Shown here: positions 44,683-56,100 of the stretch, one piece after another | How positions within the stretch are numbered: position 1 is the first letter of the stretch | How the letters are laid out: every line of letters begins with the position of its first letter | Assembly (NCBI RefSeq): GCF_963678635.1 | Contig: NC_087068.1 | Coordinates: forward strand, 40,139,649 to 40,203,648 | Reading direction: 5' to 3' | DNA length: 64,000 nt | Source of the DNA: Symsagittifera roscoffensis | Lineage: Eukaryota; Xenacoelomorpha; Acoela; Convolutidae | Notes under the pieces: generated by a model | The model's input: only the letters and a program-made list of their open reading frames with translations | Told to the model about the DNA's origin: nothing | Database searches by the model: none | Translations under genes and position numbers: made by a program

Positions 44683-45336
44683 TTAGGTATGGTCGGTGAC
44701 CTGAACGGTTTTGAATTTCGCAACCTTATAAATAGGCTTTCCAGATAGGCGATCTATAATTTTCCTAAATACCTTAACTCGAGTTGAATCGGATAAAAGA
44801 AGTTCTTCTAATTGAATTATTTTAGTAGGGCGGCGAGGTTGCTGAGACGGAAATTTTCGGGGTTTAGCGGGTGCCCCCGTAGGCGTTGATTTTGGGCCTT
44901 GATCCCAGAATTGGAGGGTATTACGAGTGAGGCCGGTGTTTAGCTGGTGGGCGAGGTCCGAGTGTCGACTCAACAATTCATTCAGGTCCCGTCTACCGCT
45001 ATCCACTGGGAGATTCCTTTCGTATTGCCTCCATTTATTCGCGGCTCAAGCAAGTTCCGCCAAAGCCTTGTACGGCTCACTGTCAGCTACATTTCCGCCT
45101 ATGGAGAAGATCGGTTGGAAACGGGGAGAGATCGTGGGGCTGCCACTGCCTCTCGGTAACACCTTGGCTCGAAATCGGCTGTAGTCCTGGCTTGCGATCT
45201 GGTCCAAAGTGAGGAGGTTGCGTTCTAGTACTTGGGATGAAGCATCAGTTTGAAAACTATTATAATAAGCTTGCGACCATTCGGTATTCAGTTTGCGGCC
45301 AAAATTTAGTAGTTCGAAAGATTTTTTCTTGAGCAC
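44683..45336 (-). pseudogene. C-terminal tail ORFs of the second gypsy element
   Basis: Two minus-strand pieces (45046-45336 and 44683-45006). The second ends in a GKPIYKVAKFKTVQV block, and both follow the integrase, as the variable Pol tail does in this group. No envelope features are present. Confidence 0.45.
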
Positions 45337-45372
45337 TGAGCGATTGTTTTTCCGTATACGCTCAACAATTAG

Positions 45373-46176
45373 CTAAACAGTAGATTTTAGGTTACCAAAG
45401 TTGGGATCAAGCTTTGCGGTTCCTAATTTTTGTTTTATAGTTTGTATCGATGGCTCAACAAAAGCACTACTTCTGTGGTCTCCAACTGGAGAAAGAATGC
45501 GTTTATTAAACCTAGTAGCACAAAAATTGCGAGCTAAGTCGCTCTCTAACTCAGACCCGTGGTAAGTTCTAATGGACCGAGGTATCCCATGAATGCGTAT
45601 AAAAGATTTGAGGCATTTTAAAAACTTTTTCGCCCCAGTAGCTTTTGTGATGAGAACAGAGGGAAATTTGGAAAAATGATCTACAGCGACTAACACAAAG
45701 ACCTTAGTATCTTTGTTATCTAATATAGGGCCTGCAAAATCTAATTGTAACTCCTGATTGGGCCCAGACAGAGTAGGCAAAGCTTGCGCAGTATGAAAAA
45801 TCTTAGCAGTTTTGAGTTTCTTACCATACAGCGTGCATTCACGGCACCTCTCGCACACATCGACAATCTGCCGATTGAGGAACGTCCACCAGATGTATTC
45901 GGAGGCTGACCTCATGGCCTGCTGTCCCGGATGGTATCGATGCAGTCTAGCAAGAGCGGTTTTTCTTAAGGGCTCTGGGATGGCCAAATTGTTATCCACA
46001 ATCACGCAGTCAATGAACAACGCCGCTTTGGACCAGAAATGGGCCATTAAGGACCCTAACTTGTTGAAGGAGGTCACATCTTCAATGACTATAGCGCGCT
46101 TCATGGGGGCCAAGAACCAGTCCTCTTCAGTAGGTTCGGCGGGGAGATCAGCATCGAGGAGGCCTGACAGTCTCAC
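45373..46176 (-). pseudogene. pol: integrase with a lost catalytic Asp
   Basis: 267 codons on the minus strand. A zinc finger (HRYHPG ... CERCREC) is followed by the first catalytic Asp in LQLDFAGPI. The second, expected in a TDxGSE block, is replaced by Tyr (IRTYHGSELES; a GAC to TAC change). The Glu is present in SSAFVEPSIQTI. The loss would abolish strand transfer. Confidence 0.8.
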
Positions 46177-46849
46177 AATCGCCTCTTTGGTCTTGGAGAG
46201 AATAGGTTTGCCTCCTTGTCGACAAAAACTCGAATCTTAGGGGCTGTGTTGAGTTTTCCCGGTTTAGACAGCCTGCATCGCCTCATGGCTCCTAGCAATA
46301 GAACATGACTTTCTTTGCGGGAATTGGTCCTTGCGGCGACAAAACGAGTCCTGGCGGCTCTGTTATGCTGGCGTGTTTGGTCAATCCAAGAAATCTGACC
46401 CATCTGTCGCGACCGCAACGGAGGGCGAGGACTTGGCCATCTGAAGTTCGGTGAGTGCAAAGAAAAAATTTCCACAAGTCAGGAGGTCCCTTTGTTCCGC
46501 CGTCGAGTTAAGTATCTTACTATGGTCGATTGAGACGTTAGTAAGAGTTGCGTTCGGGTCAGCAGTGTCCGGCTGTTGGTTCACTATGAATGAGTTTGAC
46601 AAGTTGAGTAAGTTTGAAGTATTAGGATCTAAAGGTGAATTTAGAAATGGCTTTAAGTTGAGGTTGTTTTTTAGAGAGCATGAAAGGTTGAGTATATTTT
46701 GAAGATTCAGGTCGGAGACAGTGATTTTGACAGAGCGCGTCAGAAGTACGATTTTGAATTAGCATACTGGTATTTGATTCGCTAATATCGTCTCAGCGAA
46801 ATTCGATGCCCTCTATCAATGAGAATTTTGATCGACGCATTTGCACAAC

Positions 46850-47566
46850 GCGCTATGATTGGTCTTTTTTGTGAGAGTTTAATCCGACGCCCCCTACCGG
46901 AAGAACACATCGACGAACACAAATACCGAGCTTGAGTTTTAAATCAAAGCTCTCATGCGGTCGAGGACAATCCATTGACCTGAATTTGAACGGAGTTGGA
47001 GAAATGATTAATGCAAGGGCATTTTTAAAGGCCTCGATGGATTTTACTACAAAGAGTTCGTCATATTGCAAAAATTGGGGAGCCAAAAACGTGGGGTACC
47101 GAGACAGATAATGAACAATACCTAAAGTGACGCCAGGGACGTGAACAACCTCAAAATCAGAAGGTAATAGCCTATCTGCCCACCTAGAAAGACAATACTG
47201 GTACGATTTATTATTTTAGTTTTCATTTAAAGCAGCGATGATTGCTTTATGGTCAGTCAGTACTTGATAACTATTTCCTAAAAGGTTTGTGCGAAAACGT
47301 TTGCACGCTCAAACGATTGCTAACAGTTCTAACTCGTTGGTACTATAATTACTTCCGCATTATTGAGAAAACGCGAGGCAAATGCGGTCGGTTCCCAAAC
47401 CCCTGGTTCGACCTCTTGTTCGAGACAAGTCCATAGCCCATTGTGGCTAGCGTTACATTTTACTCTCGACTATTTGGAAGAATCGTATTGAAAAAGGCTT
47501 GGGATTTTTTGCCACCAAGTCGATTATTTTTTTGAAGGCACCTTCTTGGGCCTCACCCCAAACGAA
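46850..47566 (-). pseudogene. pol: RNase H region
   Basis: Minus-strand sequence near 47,230-47,340 reads NELELLAIV, a stop, then KRFRTNLLGNSYQVL and TDHKAI, the order of the RNase H active-site blocks. The remainder is broken by stops. The frames at 46292-46602 lie in the linker between RNase H and integrase. Confidence 0.6.
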
Positions 47567-48340
47567 CTATTGCTTATTGCAGGCCTTCAATGACTGTCGA
47601 AAATGTACTGTGTGAGTATGCAGATCAGGGATAAATCTCTGCAAGTGATTCAACGTTCCCAAAAATGATCGTAATTGTTTGAAAGTTTTAGGGGGTTTGA
47701 ATGGCTGGATAGCATCAATCTTGAAGAAATTAAGAGAGTAGCCTTTTCCGTTAATATCATATCCTAGCCAAATTAATTGATTAATAGAAAATGCACACTC
47801 ACTGAGTTTTAGCACCCAACCTTCTGCTTCAAGTCTCTGCATCACCTTCTCAACCAGCAAGTTATGACTCGGAATATCCCCCTACGTGACTATCACGAAA
47901 TCATATCGTCCAGATAACAGATTACTCCGTCTAAACCTTGCAAGGTACAATCCATAGCCTCGTGGAACTCGGTTGGCATATCCGTCAACCCGTAAAACCG
48001 GGTTTTAGATCTGTACGTCCCAGTAGCAACCCCACACAAGATGTTGAAATTGCAATGACTACTAGTAAGAGATGACAACGGGAACTAACTAAAAGCGTAC
48101 TTCAAGTACGAAGATGTTAACCATACGTTACCAAGTACATTTTATTGATAATCTGAGCAACTGAGTCAATAAGTTCGTGAATGTTTGGCATCTGGTACTT
48201 ATTTTTCCAGATCTGAGCGTTAATTGGTTTTGCATTGAGAGCGAGTTTGATCGAACCATCCTTTTTTGCTGTTAACACTATGGGCGCGATGAAGTAATCT
48301 GTAGTACACTTGTCCAGTTTTTCTATTTGACCTTGTTCGA
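47567..48340 (-). pseudogene. pol: reverse transcriptase, broken
   Basis: Pieces at 47893-48078 and 47567-47860. The catalytic YLDD is encoded at 47904-47915 (CYLDDMIS). The later piece contains LKLSECAF, WLGYDINGKGY and the FLGTLNHLQRFIPDL connection. A stop or short deletion separates the two pieces near 47,880. Confidence 0.8.
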
Positions 48341-48341
48341 C

Positions 48342-49058
48342 TTATATCTTGATCTCTTTAGCGACTCTGTCCTTGAAAAGGATCGGGAATTTTGACTTTT
48401 CACTTGTGAAGAATTTGTGACTTTTAGATCTGCCTAAACGGTTGAAAACATGAGCATAGCGTTGGGCAAAGTACGAACGCCAATATTCCGATACGGGATC
48501 CTGTTGTTCATCCTCAAGCAATAGAACATGTTCTGCTTTTAATTGGGCAGTTACCAGACCTAGCTTCTCGTGCAGATCCAGACCCAGAGGGTTTCGCGTT
48601 TTGTTTTCGGAAATGAGGAAGAGGGCATCCTCCACTTTCCACCCGTGAGAAGAAACCGGTATCCTTAACGAGCCAAGAAGGCGAGTGGGGCGCTTGTTGT
48701 AATCGACGTACAAAGAACCAATTGGATATCTCGTTACGTCCCGAAATTGGAGAGAAGGATTCCGTTGTAGTATGAGATCACATGTGCGTTTGTTGAGGAA
48801 CGAAACCGGCCTGCCTGTGTCGACTGTCGAGTAGAAAGAACTAGGGCCTGACCGAAGTTGGATACTGATGCTTCTAGGTTTACCTCTGTGCGACTTTGGG
48901 GTTTCGATACTATTAATCCTAATCGCACTCTCCAACTGTAACACGCTATATTCTGGTTCTCTATCATATTCGACATCAATAAAATTGCAATCTACAGCGG
49001 AGCCCGAAGCTTCCTCCTCTGCTTGTATTTGGTTTACCCTTTTTTGAACGAATTGCAA
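48342..49058 (-). pseudogene. pol: protease and start of reverse transcriptase
   Basis: 238 codons on the minus strand. The aspartic protease motif DTG is in YSTVDTGRPVSFL near residue 80, with LGSLRIPV and LFLISE blocks after it. The last 60 residues lead into the reverse transcriptase (KFPILFKDRV). A stop at 48,342 ends the piece before the fingers are complete. Confidence 0.75.
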
Positions 49059-49156
49059 CCTTTAGCTAAATGATCATGTTTCTTACAGAGATTACACGTG
49101 ACCACCCCAGCAGGACAAGATTTTCTGTGATCGAGACTGAAGGGATTGTCGCAGAA

Positions 49157-49786
49157 TTAGTATGATTTATTTACTTGGTTACCTTGGTTGTTTTGACGAT
49201 TAGATTGATTCTGAGAATAATTTCTTTTACCTCGAGACAACTGAATGGAGAAGTTTGGTTCTTGCTTGACTTTAATAGTATTGGAGAATTGGTTGTGGGG
49301 AAGTAACTTCTGGAACTGAGCAGACGTGCTAGCCCTCTTTTCACATTCCAAAGCAAGTTTGAAAGTGTTTTCCGAATCGGTCTTAGTTTTGATTAGCTGT
49401 TGCTGGACATCTACATCACAAATCCGACCAATGAAAATGTCTTTAAGTGTTTTCCTCTCCTGAGCGTTAGGCCAGTTACACAGAGCGGTTTGAGTGCTAA
49501 GTCGAGCGTAAAAAGAAGAGAAAGTGTCATTTTCGAGCATGAAGATGGTGTTATAGAGTTTTATACGTCCGACAGTGTACTCCCGTTCCACTTTAAATAA
49601 CGTTTCACAGCTAGTATGAAAATCGCAAAAACAAGTCGTTTTAATATCAGTGTGAGGGAACGAGCCTGCAAAGCGCCTTTTGCCCTCATTTCCCAGCGAG
49701 AAGAATGAGCGGGAATTTAAACGAGCCTCCGTTTCGTGATAAAACCAGTTCTGGCTGATTCTGGGGCCTTTTTTTCTACGCTCCAC
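49157..49786 (-). pseudogene. gag: Gag of the second gypsy element
   Basis: 209 codons on the minus strand. The capsid-like region contains FYARLSTQTALCNWPNAQER and LALECEKRASTSAQFQKL, followed by a Lys/Asn/Gln-rich tail. Reading on past the stop, a C-x2-C-x4-H-x4-C zinc knuckle (CNLCKKHDHLAKGC) is encoded at about 49,057-49,098. It is particle protein and nucleocapsid. Confidence 0.75.
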
Positions 49787-50136
49787 GTTCAGCGCATTTA
49801 CCCTTCGAATCGCCGCCCGGTCTCGAAGGACTCGTGCATTCGCCTCTGCGGCATCTTCTCCTGTGACAACTGCTTTTTATTCTTTTTTTCAGCACCAATG
49901 TTCCAAACTTTTGCTAGTTTATGTCCCAATTGGAAATTTTTCAGCCGGGAATAACCTTTTTGCTAAAATTGTTGCCTTTTGAATTTGACAAAGCTTGAAA
50001 ACTCAAAACAATTTACTTTAAGAACCGTTGACAAAATGTGAAGAAACAAGAAAAAGTACAGAGCACGCGCGACTGGTTGAACCTAAAATGGTCGATACAA
50101 TGATCGATACCAACACTTCAATCAAAACAATGTTAC

Positions 50137-50567
50137 CAGGGGCGGATCCTTGATTTTCTCGACGGGGGGGGGCGGATTTTCAAAAAATTTTGAAGATTTT
50201 GACGACATTTTTTCTAGGTCGACCAAATTGATTTTTCGAGCTCTCCCAAAGCACTTATTTGCCCCTATTTTGGCAAAAAAAAATTTGCCGCAGGTAAAAT
50301 CATGAAAAAACAGTCAAAAAAGGCCCTTTTTGGGCACTTTTCGAAAATTTTTGACAAAAAAAATCGCGATTTTTTGGCGCGCGCTCCCCCTCAAAGTTAT
50401 TATACATTGGCACCGAAGTCGCCTTTAGAAAAATTTTAGGGTCGTTCGGCTAAAAACGGATTTCTGAAAAAGTATCAAAGTGGGGACCCTTTGGGTCGGC
50501 AGGGGGTCGAATCCCTGAGGGGGGAGGGGAGCGTCCGCCCCGCCGCCCCCTCCTAAATCCGCCCCTG
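50137..50567. mobile_element. non-autonomous hAT-type element, copy 2
   Basis: 431 bp, ends CAGGGGCGGATC and AAATCCGCCCCTG, flanked by AATGTTAC (50129-50136) and AATGTAAC (50568-50575), an 8-bp target duplication with one mismatch. Internal sequence matches 13174-13539 in reverse orientation. It encodes no transposase. Confidence 0.92.
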
Positions 50568-51065
50568 AATGTAACCCAAATTTTCCTAATTTCACTAATT
50601 TAGGGTTATTTTTCGTACGAGTTTTGTACGATAGTTTTCGGTAAAATCAAAATCGTGCAGAAACAAAGTTCATAATCTTTTTTCAAGGAACAAGAAACAA
50701 AATTGGCTCAATGGACAGTTTAAACAATATGCAGAAACGTTAAGCATTGCTATCATGCTTTCAATGTAAATTCATACGAAATTATTACAAAACAGCTCGT
50801 TTTTTAGGAGCGGAGCCCGTAGAAAACCCCAGTTTTGGGATCTCATCAACAGCACTCCAATAAAAAGGATTCAACATAATTTTTCTCATTTTTGCTAAAA
50901 TGAGAATTATAATTTTTTTAAAACTTGATAACTTTCAAAATCGTTCAGAAATGAAAATTTTCAGACAGAAAAAAGTAGGCTCAAAAGAAGGTTAACAACG
51001 AGTAGAATTTTTTTAACCAAAAATCACGCATTCAATTTAGGCTCATATGAAGTTATTATTACAAA
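50568..51065. other. presumed intron region upstream of the repeat-protein gene
   Basis: The sequence ATTATTACAAAACA...TTTTTAG|GAGC occurs near 50,780-50,812 and again near 51,053-51,083 (ending TGTGTTCTAG|GAGC). The first could be a short duplicated exon start with a polypyrimidine acceptor. No other gene is seen. Confidence 0.35.
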
Positions 51066-51083
51066 ACATTTTGTGTTCTAGGA

Positions 51084-52745
51084 GCAAGATTGGTAGCAAA
51101 CGCAAATGCCAATGTTTTATTACCCCAGCCGTTGCAACTATTGATTCAATCACCAGGTCATATTAACCCAGAACAGTTTGGCCGGTACAATGATGGACAG
51201 TTCCAGAGCTCCAACTGTGGTCCAGCAGACGTGCAAGGTCACAACTCTGCACCGCGTCAGAATACTATTGGACGACTCAATGCTGCCACGCCTAGACCTA
51301 CGTCTGTAGATCCTCGGCAATCTACAGCTCCTGAAAATGCAGATTCTCCCAGCGAAGCTTCCTCGACAACAGATGGCCTAGGAGAAGAAAGTCTAGTAAC
51401 CCCAGCTGCAAACCAAGTATTACCCGAGAACACACTGTGTCCAGCACAAGCAGGAGATTCTCAAACTCAAGATGTGGCTGCCTTCGACAAAACTATTTCC
51501 AAACCGAGTTATGACGATCCCACCACTGATAACAAATCACTGGCGAGCAACCTTGTGGCTGGACAAAATGGTGGGCCTTTGCATCTAACAGGTCCAGCGA
51601 GCGCTAATTTAACAAGAGTAGCGTCATCAGGAATGACAAATAATGAGCTCCCAGTGGATAATGAACAAAGAGGTCAAAATATACCATCCGGAGATCTGGA
51701 AGACCACATACACAGAGAGACCACTGCATTTCAACATCTTAAAGAGGGCACATTTCTAGGGCGAGCAGGAATCGATGCTCAGCCTAGTTTGAAGCCAGTC
51801 GACCAGCCTATTCGCTCAAAAAAAAGACGAACCACGAGGAACCCTTTTGTAGAAAAACGCGATACTCTGATCAACAATGCTGCACCTGGATTGGCCAATC
51901 CTTCCCCGTACATTAACGCTGGGCCAACAAATCCTCAATTAAACAACACTGCCCATGGACTCGTCGATCCTTCCCAGTACCATAACGCTGGTCCAGTCAA
52001 TCCTCAGTTATACAATACTGCCCATGGACTCGTCGATCCTTCCCAGTACCATAACGCTGGTCCAGCCAATCCTCAGTTAAACAATACTGCCCATGGACTG
52101 GTCAATCCTTCCCAGCACCTTAACGCTGGTCCAGCAAATCCTCAGTTATACAATACTGCCCACGGACTCGTCGATCCTTCCCAATACCTTAACGCTGGTC
52201 CAGCCAATCCTCAGTTATACAATACTGCCCATGGACTGGTCGATCCTTCCCAGTATTTTAACGCTGGTCCAGCAAATCCTCAGTTAAACAATACTGCCCA
52301 TGGACTGGTCAATCCTTCCCAGCACCTTAACGCTGGTCCAGCAAATCCTCAGTTATACAATACTGCCCATAGACTCATCGATCCTTCCCAGTACCTTAAC
52401 GCTGGTCCAGCCAATCCTCAGTTATACAATACTGCCCATGGACTGGTCGATCCTTCCCAGTACCATAGCGCTGGTCCAGCAAATCCTCAGTTCTACAATA
52501 CTGCCCATGGACAGGTCAATCCTTCCCAGCACCTTAACGCTGGTCCAGGAAATCCTCAGTTATACAATACTGCCCATGGACTGGTCGATCCTTCCCAGTA
52601 TTTTAACGCTGGTCCAGCAAATCCTCAGTTATACAACGGTACCCCTAGTCACGCTCATTCCAAGTATACATCATCCCAGTGGAGAGACCTAAAGTCGCAT
52701 TCGAGCAACTATGAGCTCTCGCAAAACGCTAAAAATCTAATTTAG
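51084..52745 (+). CDS. tandem-repeat protein gene, terminal exon, unknown function
   Basis: An acceptor TGTGTTCTAG at about 51,080 precedes a single open frame; the first ATG-like start is 51090 (551 codons), but the protein probably begins in an earlier exon. Residues 1-260 are Pro/Gln/Asn/Ser-rich with a basic cluster (RSKKRRTTRNPF). Residues about 268-520 are eleven tandem 23-residue repeats of the type NTAHGLVDPSQYHNAGPANPQLY. The tail of 30 residues ends at TAA 52743, and a poly(A) signal follows 36 nt later. There is no transmembrane helix. The repeats have no Cys and would be extended or disordered. I recognise no family. A secreted or structural role is possible but unproven. Confidence 0.7.
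   Translation, partial: ARLVANANANVLLPQPLQLLIQSPGHINPEQFGRYNDGQFQSSNCGPADVQGHNSAPRQNTIGRLNAATPRPTSVDPRQSTAPENADSPSEASSTTDGLGEESLVTPAANQVLPENTLCPAQAGDSQTQDVAAFDKTISKPSYDDPTTDNKSLASNLVAGQNGGPLHLTGPASANLTRVASSGMTNNELPVDNEQRGQNIPSGDLEDHIHRETTAFQHLKEGTFLGRAGIDAQPSLKPVDQPIRSKKRRTTRNPFVEKRDTLINNAAPGLANPSPYINAGPTNPQLNNTAHGLVDPSQYHNAGPVNPQLYNTAHGLVDPSQYHNAGPANPQLNNTAHGLVNPSQHLNAGPANPQLYNTAHGLVDPSQYLNAGPANPQLYNTAHGLVDPSQYFNAGPANPQLNNTAHGLVNPSQHLNAGPANPQLYNTAHRLIDPSQYLNAGPANPQLYNTAHGLVDPSQYHSAGPANPQFYNTAHGQVNPSQHLNAGPGNPQLYNTAHGLVDPSQYFNAGPANPQLYNGTPSHAHSKYTSSQWRDLKSHSSNYELSQNAKNLI
51886..52640 (+). repeat. 69-bp coding tandem repeat, eleven copies
   Basis: The unit is 69 bp (23 codons). Variants alternate as DPSQY, DPSQY, NPSQHL, so that every third copy carries NPSQHLNAGP (a higher-order unit of about 207 bp). 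Copies are very similar at the DNA level, with the first one the most divergent (NAAPGLANPSPY). Other reading frames through the array are also open for long stretches because the unit is a multiple of three. Confidence 0.92.
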
Positions 52746-52780
52746 ACAGAGAGAGTTGCGTAGAGGCCATTCGAAGAGTC

Positions 52781-52786
52781 AATAAA
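52781..52786 (+). terminator. poly(A) signal AATAAA
   Basis: AATAAA lies 36 nt after the stop codon of the repeat-protein gene, with a T-rich stretch (TTCTCAGGTTTTGTT) about 15 nt further on, as at a typical cleavage site. Confidence 0.6.
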
Positions 52787-52789
52787 CAA

Positions 52790-54060
52790 CAAGAACCTTT
52801 CTCAGGTTTTGTTATAGAGTTTTTATATTAAGCTCTCAATTTTTCTAAAAACAGGTATTATAAAATGTATGGCATCAGTTTATAAGTTTTTTGCTTATAT
52901 ATTTTTTGAGATGCGTTAATAGGATGAGAAAACTTTAACACTTTTTTCAAATTAGTTTTTCTCAAAAGCTACTCTGCAGACTTTAAAACAAGTAATATCA
53001 ATAAAAAATTCACCCACTACTCTGTGTGCTTTAAAAATTCCCGAATCTCTTTTGTTTTACCTTATCGCATTTTATACAGTTTTCGAAAAATTGTGTGGGG
53101 GAGATATCTATCTATATTTTTTCTTACATTTTCTCGAAAACACGTGTATCTGAGAATTTAGTTTCACTAGTGGCTAAAGAATAGTGGCTTCACTAGAAGC
53201 ATAAGAATTTGGCAGGGTAGCTTAACTGTTGGCGGCAGTGAACGATTTCCTTCAAAAATGCATGTTTTATTGCTGATTCGCAAAAAAAAAGAAAAATTCG
53301 TCAAGAGCGGCGGCCAGCGCCAGCATCCCTATTTAGGCAAAAAATATTGATCAATTTGATCGAAAAAAGAATGAAAAATTGTTTTAAGCCTAATGAAGGT
53401 AAAAGACCAAGAAAAATTACGACACATGAAAACTTAAAACAATGAAATTTGCTTGAAAAACCCGACATCTCCGTTTTCGGTGTCTACAGGAGACTGAATA
53501 AACGCCTCAAATCTATGAAAAAAGCTTTGATTTTGTAAAGCGGAGCTAAAAACTGGTAGAAAATTGTCATTAGTGTGTTAATATATACAAAAAAACAGGG
53601 TGACTATCGAATAAAGCAAGTAAAAAACTTATTTGCGACTTCTAAGAAAAGCATTTATTCAAATTAGAAACTTGAAATGAATTCGGGGTTATTTTTTGAG
53701 TTTCCAAATATTTAGCTTTTTCCACTAAAAAAATATTCAATTAAATAACTGTTTTATTTGATGCTACAATCCGGTCAATTGTCCTCAGTATGTTGTACTT
53801 AAGGTCAAAAGGGCTTCAGCTAGAACTTTCTATTCAAAAGTTTGTAGCGCTATCAGTTACTATCATAGATTAACCCTTCGCTCAACGAATTGAACTTTGA
53901 GTTTTTTATTTATAAATCTGAAGTTTTGACTGTTTTCATGATCACGCTTTTGCCTCTCAAAATACGGTGGCTTTTTCACCCATATATATAATTACTCATC
54001 TACAACTAATTGTGTTATTGAGCGTTCAAACTTTCTTTCATTATTTGTTTGAGGTGATCC
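52790..54060. other. intergenic, with one dispersed repeat
   Basis: The block at about 52,970-53,110 (AATAAAAAATTC...CTGTGTGC...AATCTCTTTTGTTTTAC) resembles 8,470-8,590 in the degenerate tandem array. Otherwise AT-rich and without a gene. Confidence 0.35.
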
Positions 54061-54816
54061 AAGCGTCCATATTCACGTGCTGATCATTAGCAGCATCAAA
54101 ACAGTTAACATCATGCTATGTCCTCTTATTTTTACATCGATATTCGTCTTCTCTATGAATAGCACTTGTTTTCGAAAAACCGTTAATTGCTTGAAATTGT
54201 AAGATAAAAAATCAAGCGTTATAATCAAAACTCTAGCTGACTCTTTGGATTCCATTATAATCACAGCTCTTTCACACTAAACAATGTTCTCACAACAAAT
54301 TGGCTACAGCAGTTTCCGAAATTATGTAAAAGCCAATTTGTAGTTTCAAGGCATTTCGAAAAAGGAAATGTCAATTGTAGTATTTTGAGCTGGAACGACT
54401 AACAAAGGCATGTTTAAGTTTTAAATATAAAACTTGTTCTGATTTCTTGAACTAAATGTTTAGAATTTTTACTTTGAGGAGTTAAATTTTTGAGCATCTA
54501 TGCAGAAAGACTTGCTATTTATTTCCAAGACGAAAGCAGTAAGCATTTTGAGCCACTGTCATAAAATTTTCTACCAACTAAATAAATCTTGAATTTAAAA
54601 AGAGTCTACTGATTGTTTATCTGATTACACAATTGCTTCACTTTTTTTGGTTTATAAGTTTGATTCAATATTATGATTTTTCAAATGGAAACGTTGAAAA
54701 TTTGTGACTTTCAGAGATTGATAAATCATCCTTCAAATATACAATACCTGTCGTTTGAACTTTATTCGCTCACCGTCTTCAGCTCTACCAGCAGCATGTC
54801 GTTTTCTACCATTCTT

Positions 54817-55032
54817 TTATCGATCGTGTTCATCTGCACGTTCAACGATTCTCCTCACCAAACCAAAAATCTCTTCTGATAATTTGGTTATCATAACCCT
54901 TATCTCTATGAGCAGCAGTGCATCGAACATTTTGGACACCATGCTGATACCAATTGGAGTTATTGCTGCTTCCATCGACAAATTTTTGTGAAAACTTGAA
55001 AACTGATCTTTCATGTTAGGATATCTGCACAT
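54817..55032 (-). CDS. possible exon of a helical protein, minus strand
   Basis: 71 codons with natural composition: FDALLLIEIRVMITKLSEEI and LVRRIVERADEH look like a long helix. Directly downstream another frame reads NVQMNTIDKRMVENDMLLVE, also helical, suggesting a frame break or a small intron. The 63-codon minus-strand frame at 54073-54264 could be a further exon. No domain or splice pair is convincing. Confidence 0.25.
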   Translation of the reverse strand: MCRYPNMKDQFSSFHKNLSMEAAITPIGISMVSKMFDALLLIEIRVMITKLSEEIFGLVRRIVERADEHDR

Positions 55033-55439
55033 TTCTCATGGTCATTGACTGCAGATAAACTGAAATTAAAATCGATGCTTAATATGCCATTTTTTTCTTT
55101 TTGTATTGTTCGTAATAAGGAAACCTGGATGATCAAATAATTTGAGGAATATTTTAAAAAAATTATCAAATTCTTTTTCAAATCAAGATATTGAAAAATA
55201 TTATCATTATAGTATCTGGTTGATTATTCCAGAACATTCAAGAAATTTAAGAATAAAGATAAGAAAGACTTGGATTGAGTTACGTATATACTTTTACATA
55301 AAACACAATAAACTATTGCACCTTTACTCAAACAAACAGAAACCCACAAAACATAAAAGACTGCATATGTGTATACACTCAAAAACCTAAATACAATTGC
55401 AAAAGTTGCAATCTTACATGTATAATTATAAAACGCAGT

Positions 55440-56100
55440 CATGCATATTTTCTTACACCCATACATTTATATCTACACGTTAAAAACTTACATAAGATTT
55501 TCATACAAACTTACATACACAAACAAGTGCATACACACATACTGAATACAAACATACTTACAAATAAACAAAAACACAAAAATGCATAAATGCATACACA
55601 CATACACACATGCATACATAGATGCATATATACAAACTTACATGTATACATATAAATGTAAATAGTTACTTAGAGAAACTCATACAAACAAACATACATA
55701 ATTACTTACTTGCATACATACATTCCAAAATAAAGTCTTTCTTAAAGACATTAATACAAACATACATACGAAATTACATACAAACCAACCTACTTAAATA
55801 CATACGCTTATGCATGCATACATACATACATACATACATACATACATACATACATACATACATACAAACATACACATAAAAAATGTTACTTGAAGACATT
55901 CATACAAACATACATACAAAAAATATACATACACTAATACTTAAATACATACATACATACATAAATACTTCGATACATACATAGATACCGACATATATAC
56001 ATAAATTCATACTTTCATAAAAACATACATGGACTTATACATAAGTAAAATGCAAACAAACTACCATACATACATAAGAAAGTGCATACACGAAAAACAT
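55440..56100. repeat. ACAT-type microsatellite and its diffuse surroundings
   Basis: Many short runs of (CATA)n/(ACAT)n, with the purest block at about 55,811-55,875 (about 16 uninterrupted units). Apparent His/Tyr/Thr-rich frames across it are products of the repeat. Confidence 0.9.

Larger units (their letters stand above)
44612..50010 (-). mobile_element. second gypsy-type retroelement, decayed, minus strand
   Basis: Minus-strand order from high to low coordinates: Gag (49.8-49.2 kb), zinc knuckle, protease, reverse transcriptase, RNase H, integrase (46.2-45.4 kb), C-terminal tail (45.3-44.7 kb). It is more GC-rich than the rest of the window and unrelated to the giant element. LTRs could not be delimited: the 3' side is cut by the N gap and no direct repeat was found beyond 49.9 kb. 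Stops and frame changes show it is inactive. Confidence 0.85.

Noticed and set aside
44388-44748. Open frames across the N run
   Set aside because: They exist only because ambiguous bases are not stops.
52093-52692. Second long frame (MDWSILPSTLTLVQ repeats) as an overlapping gene
   Set aside because: It is the alternative frame of the 69-bp tandem repeat, open only because the unit is a multiple of three.
55811-55875. Telomeric or CRISPR-like array
   Set aside because: It is a simple tetranucleotide run without spacers, and not a telomere motif.
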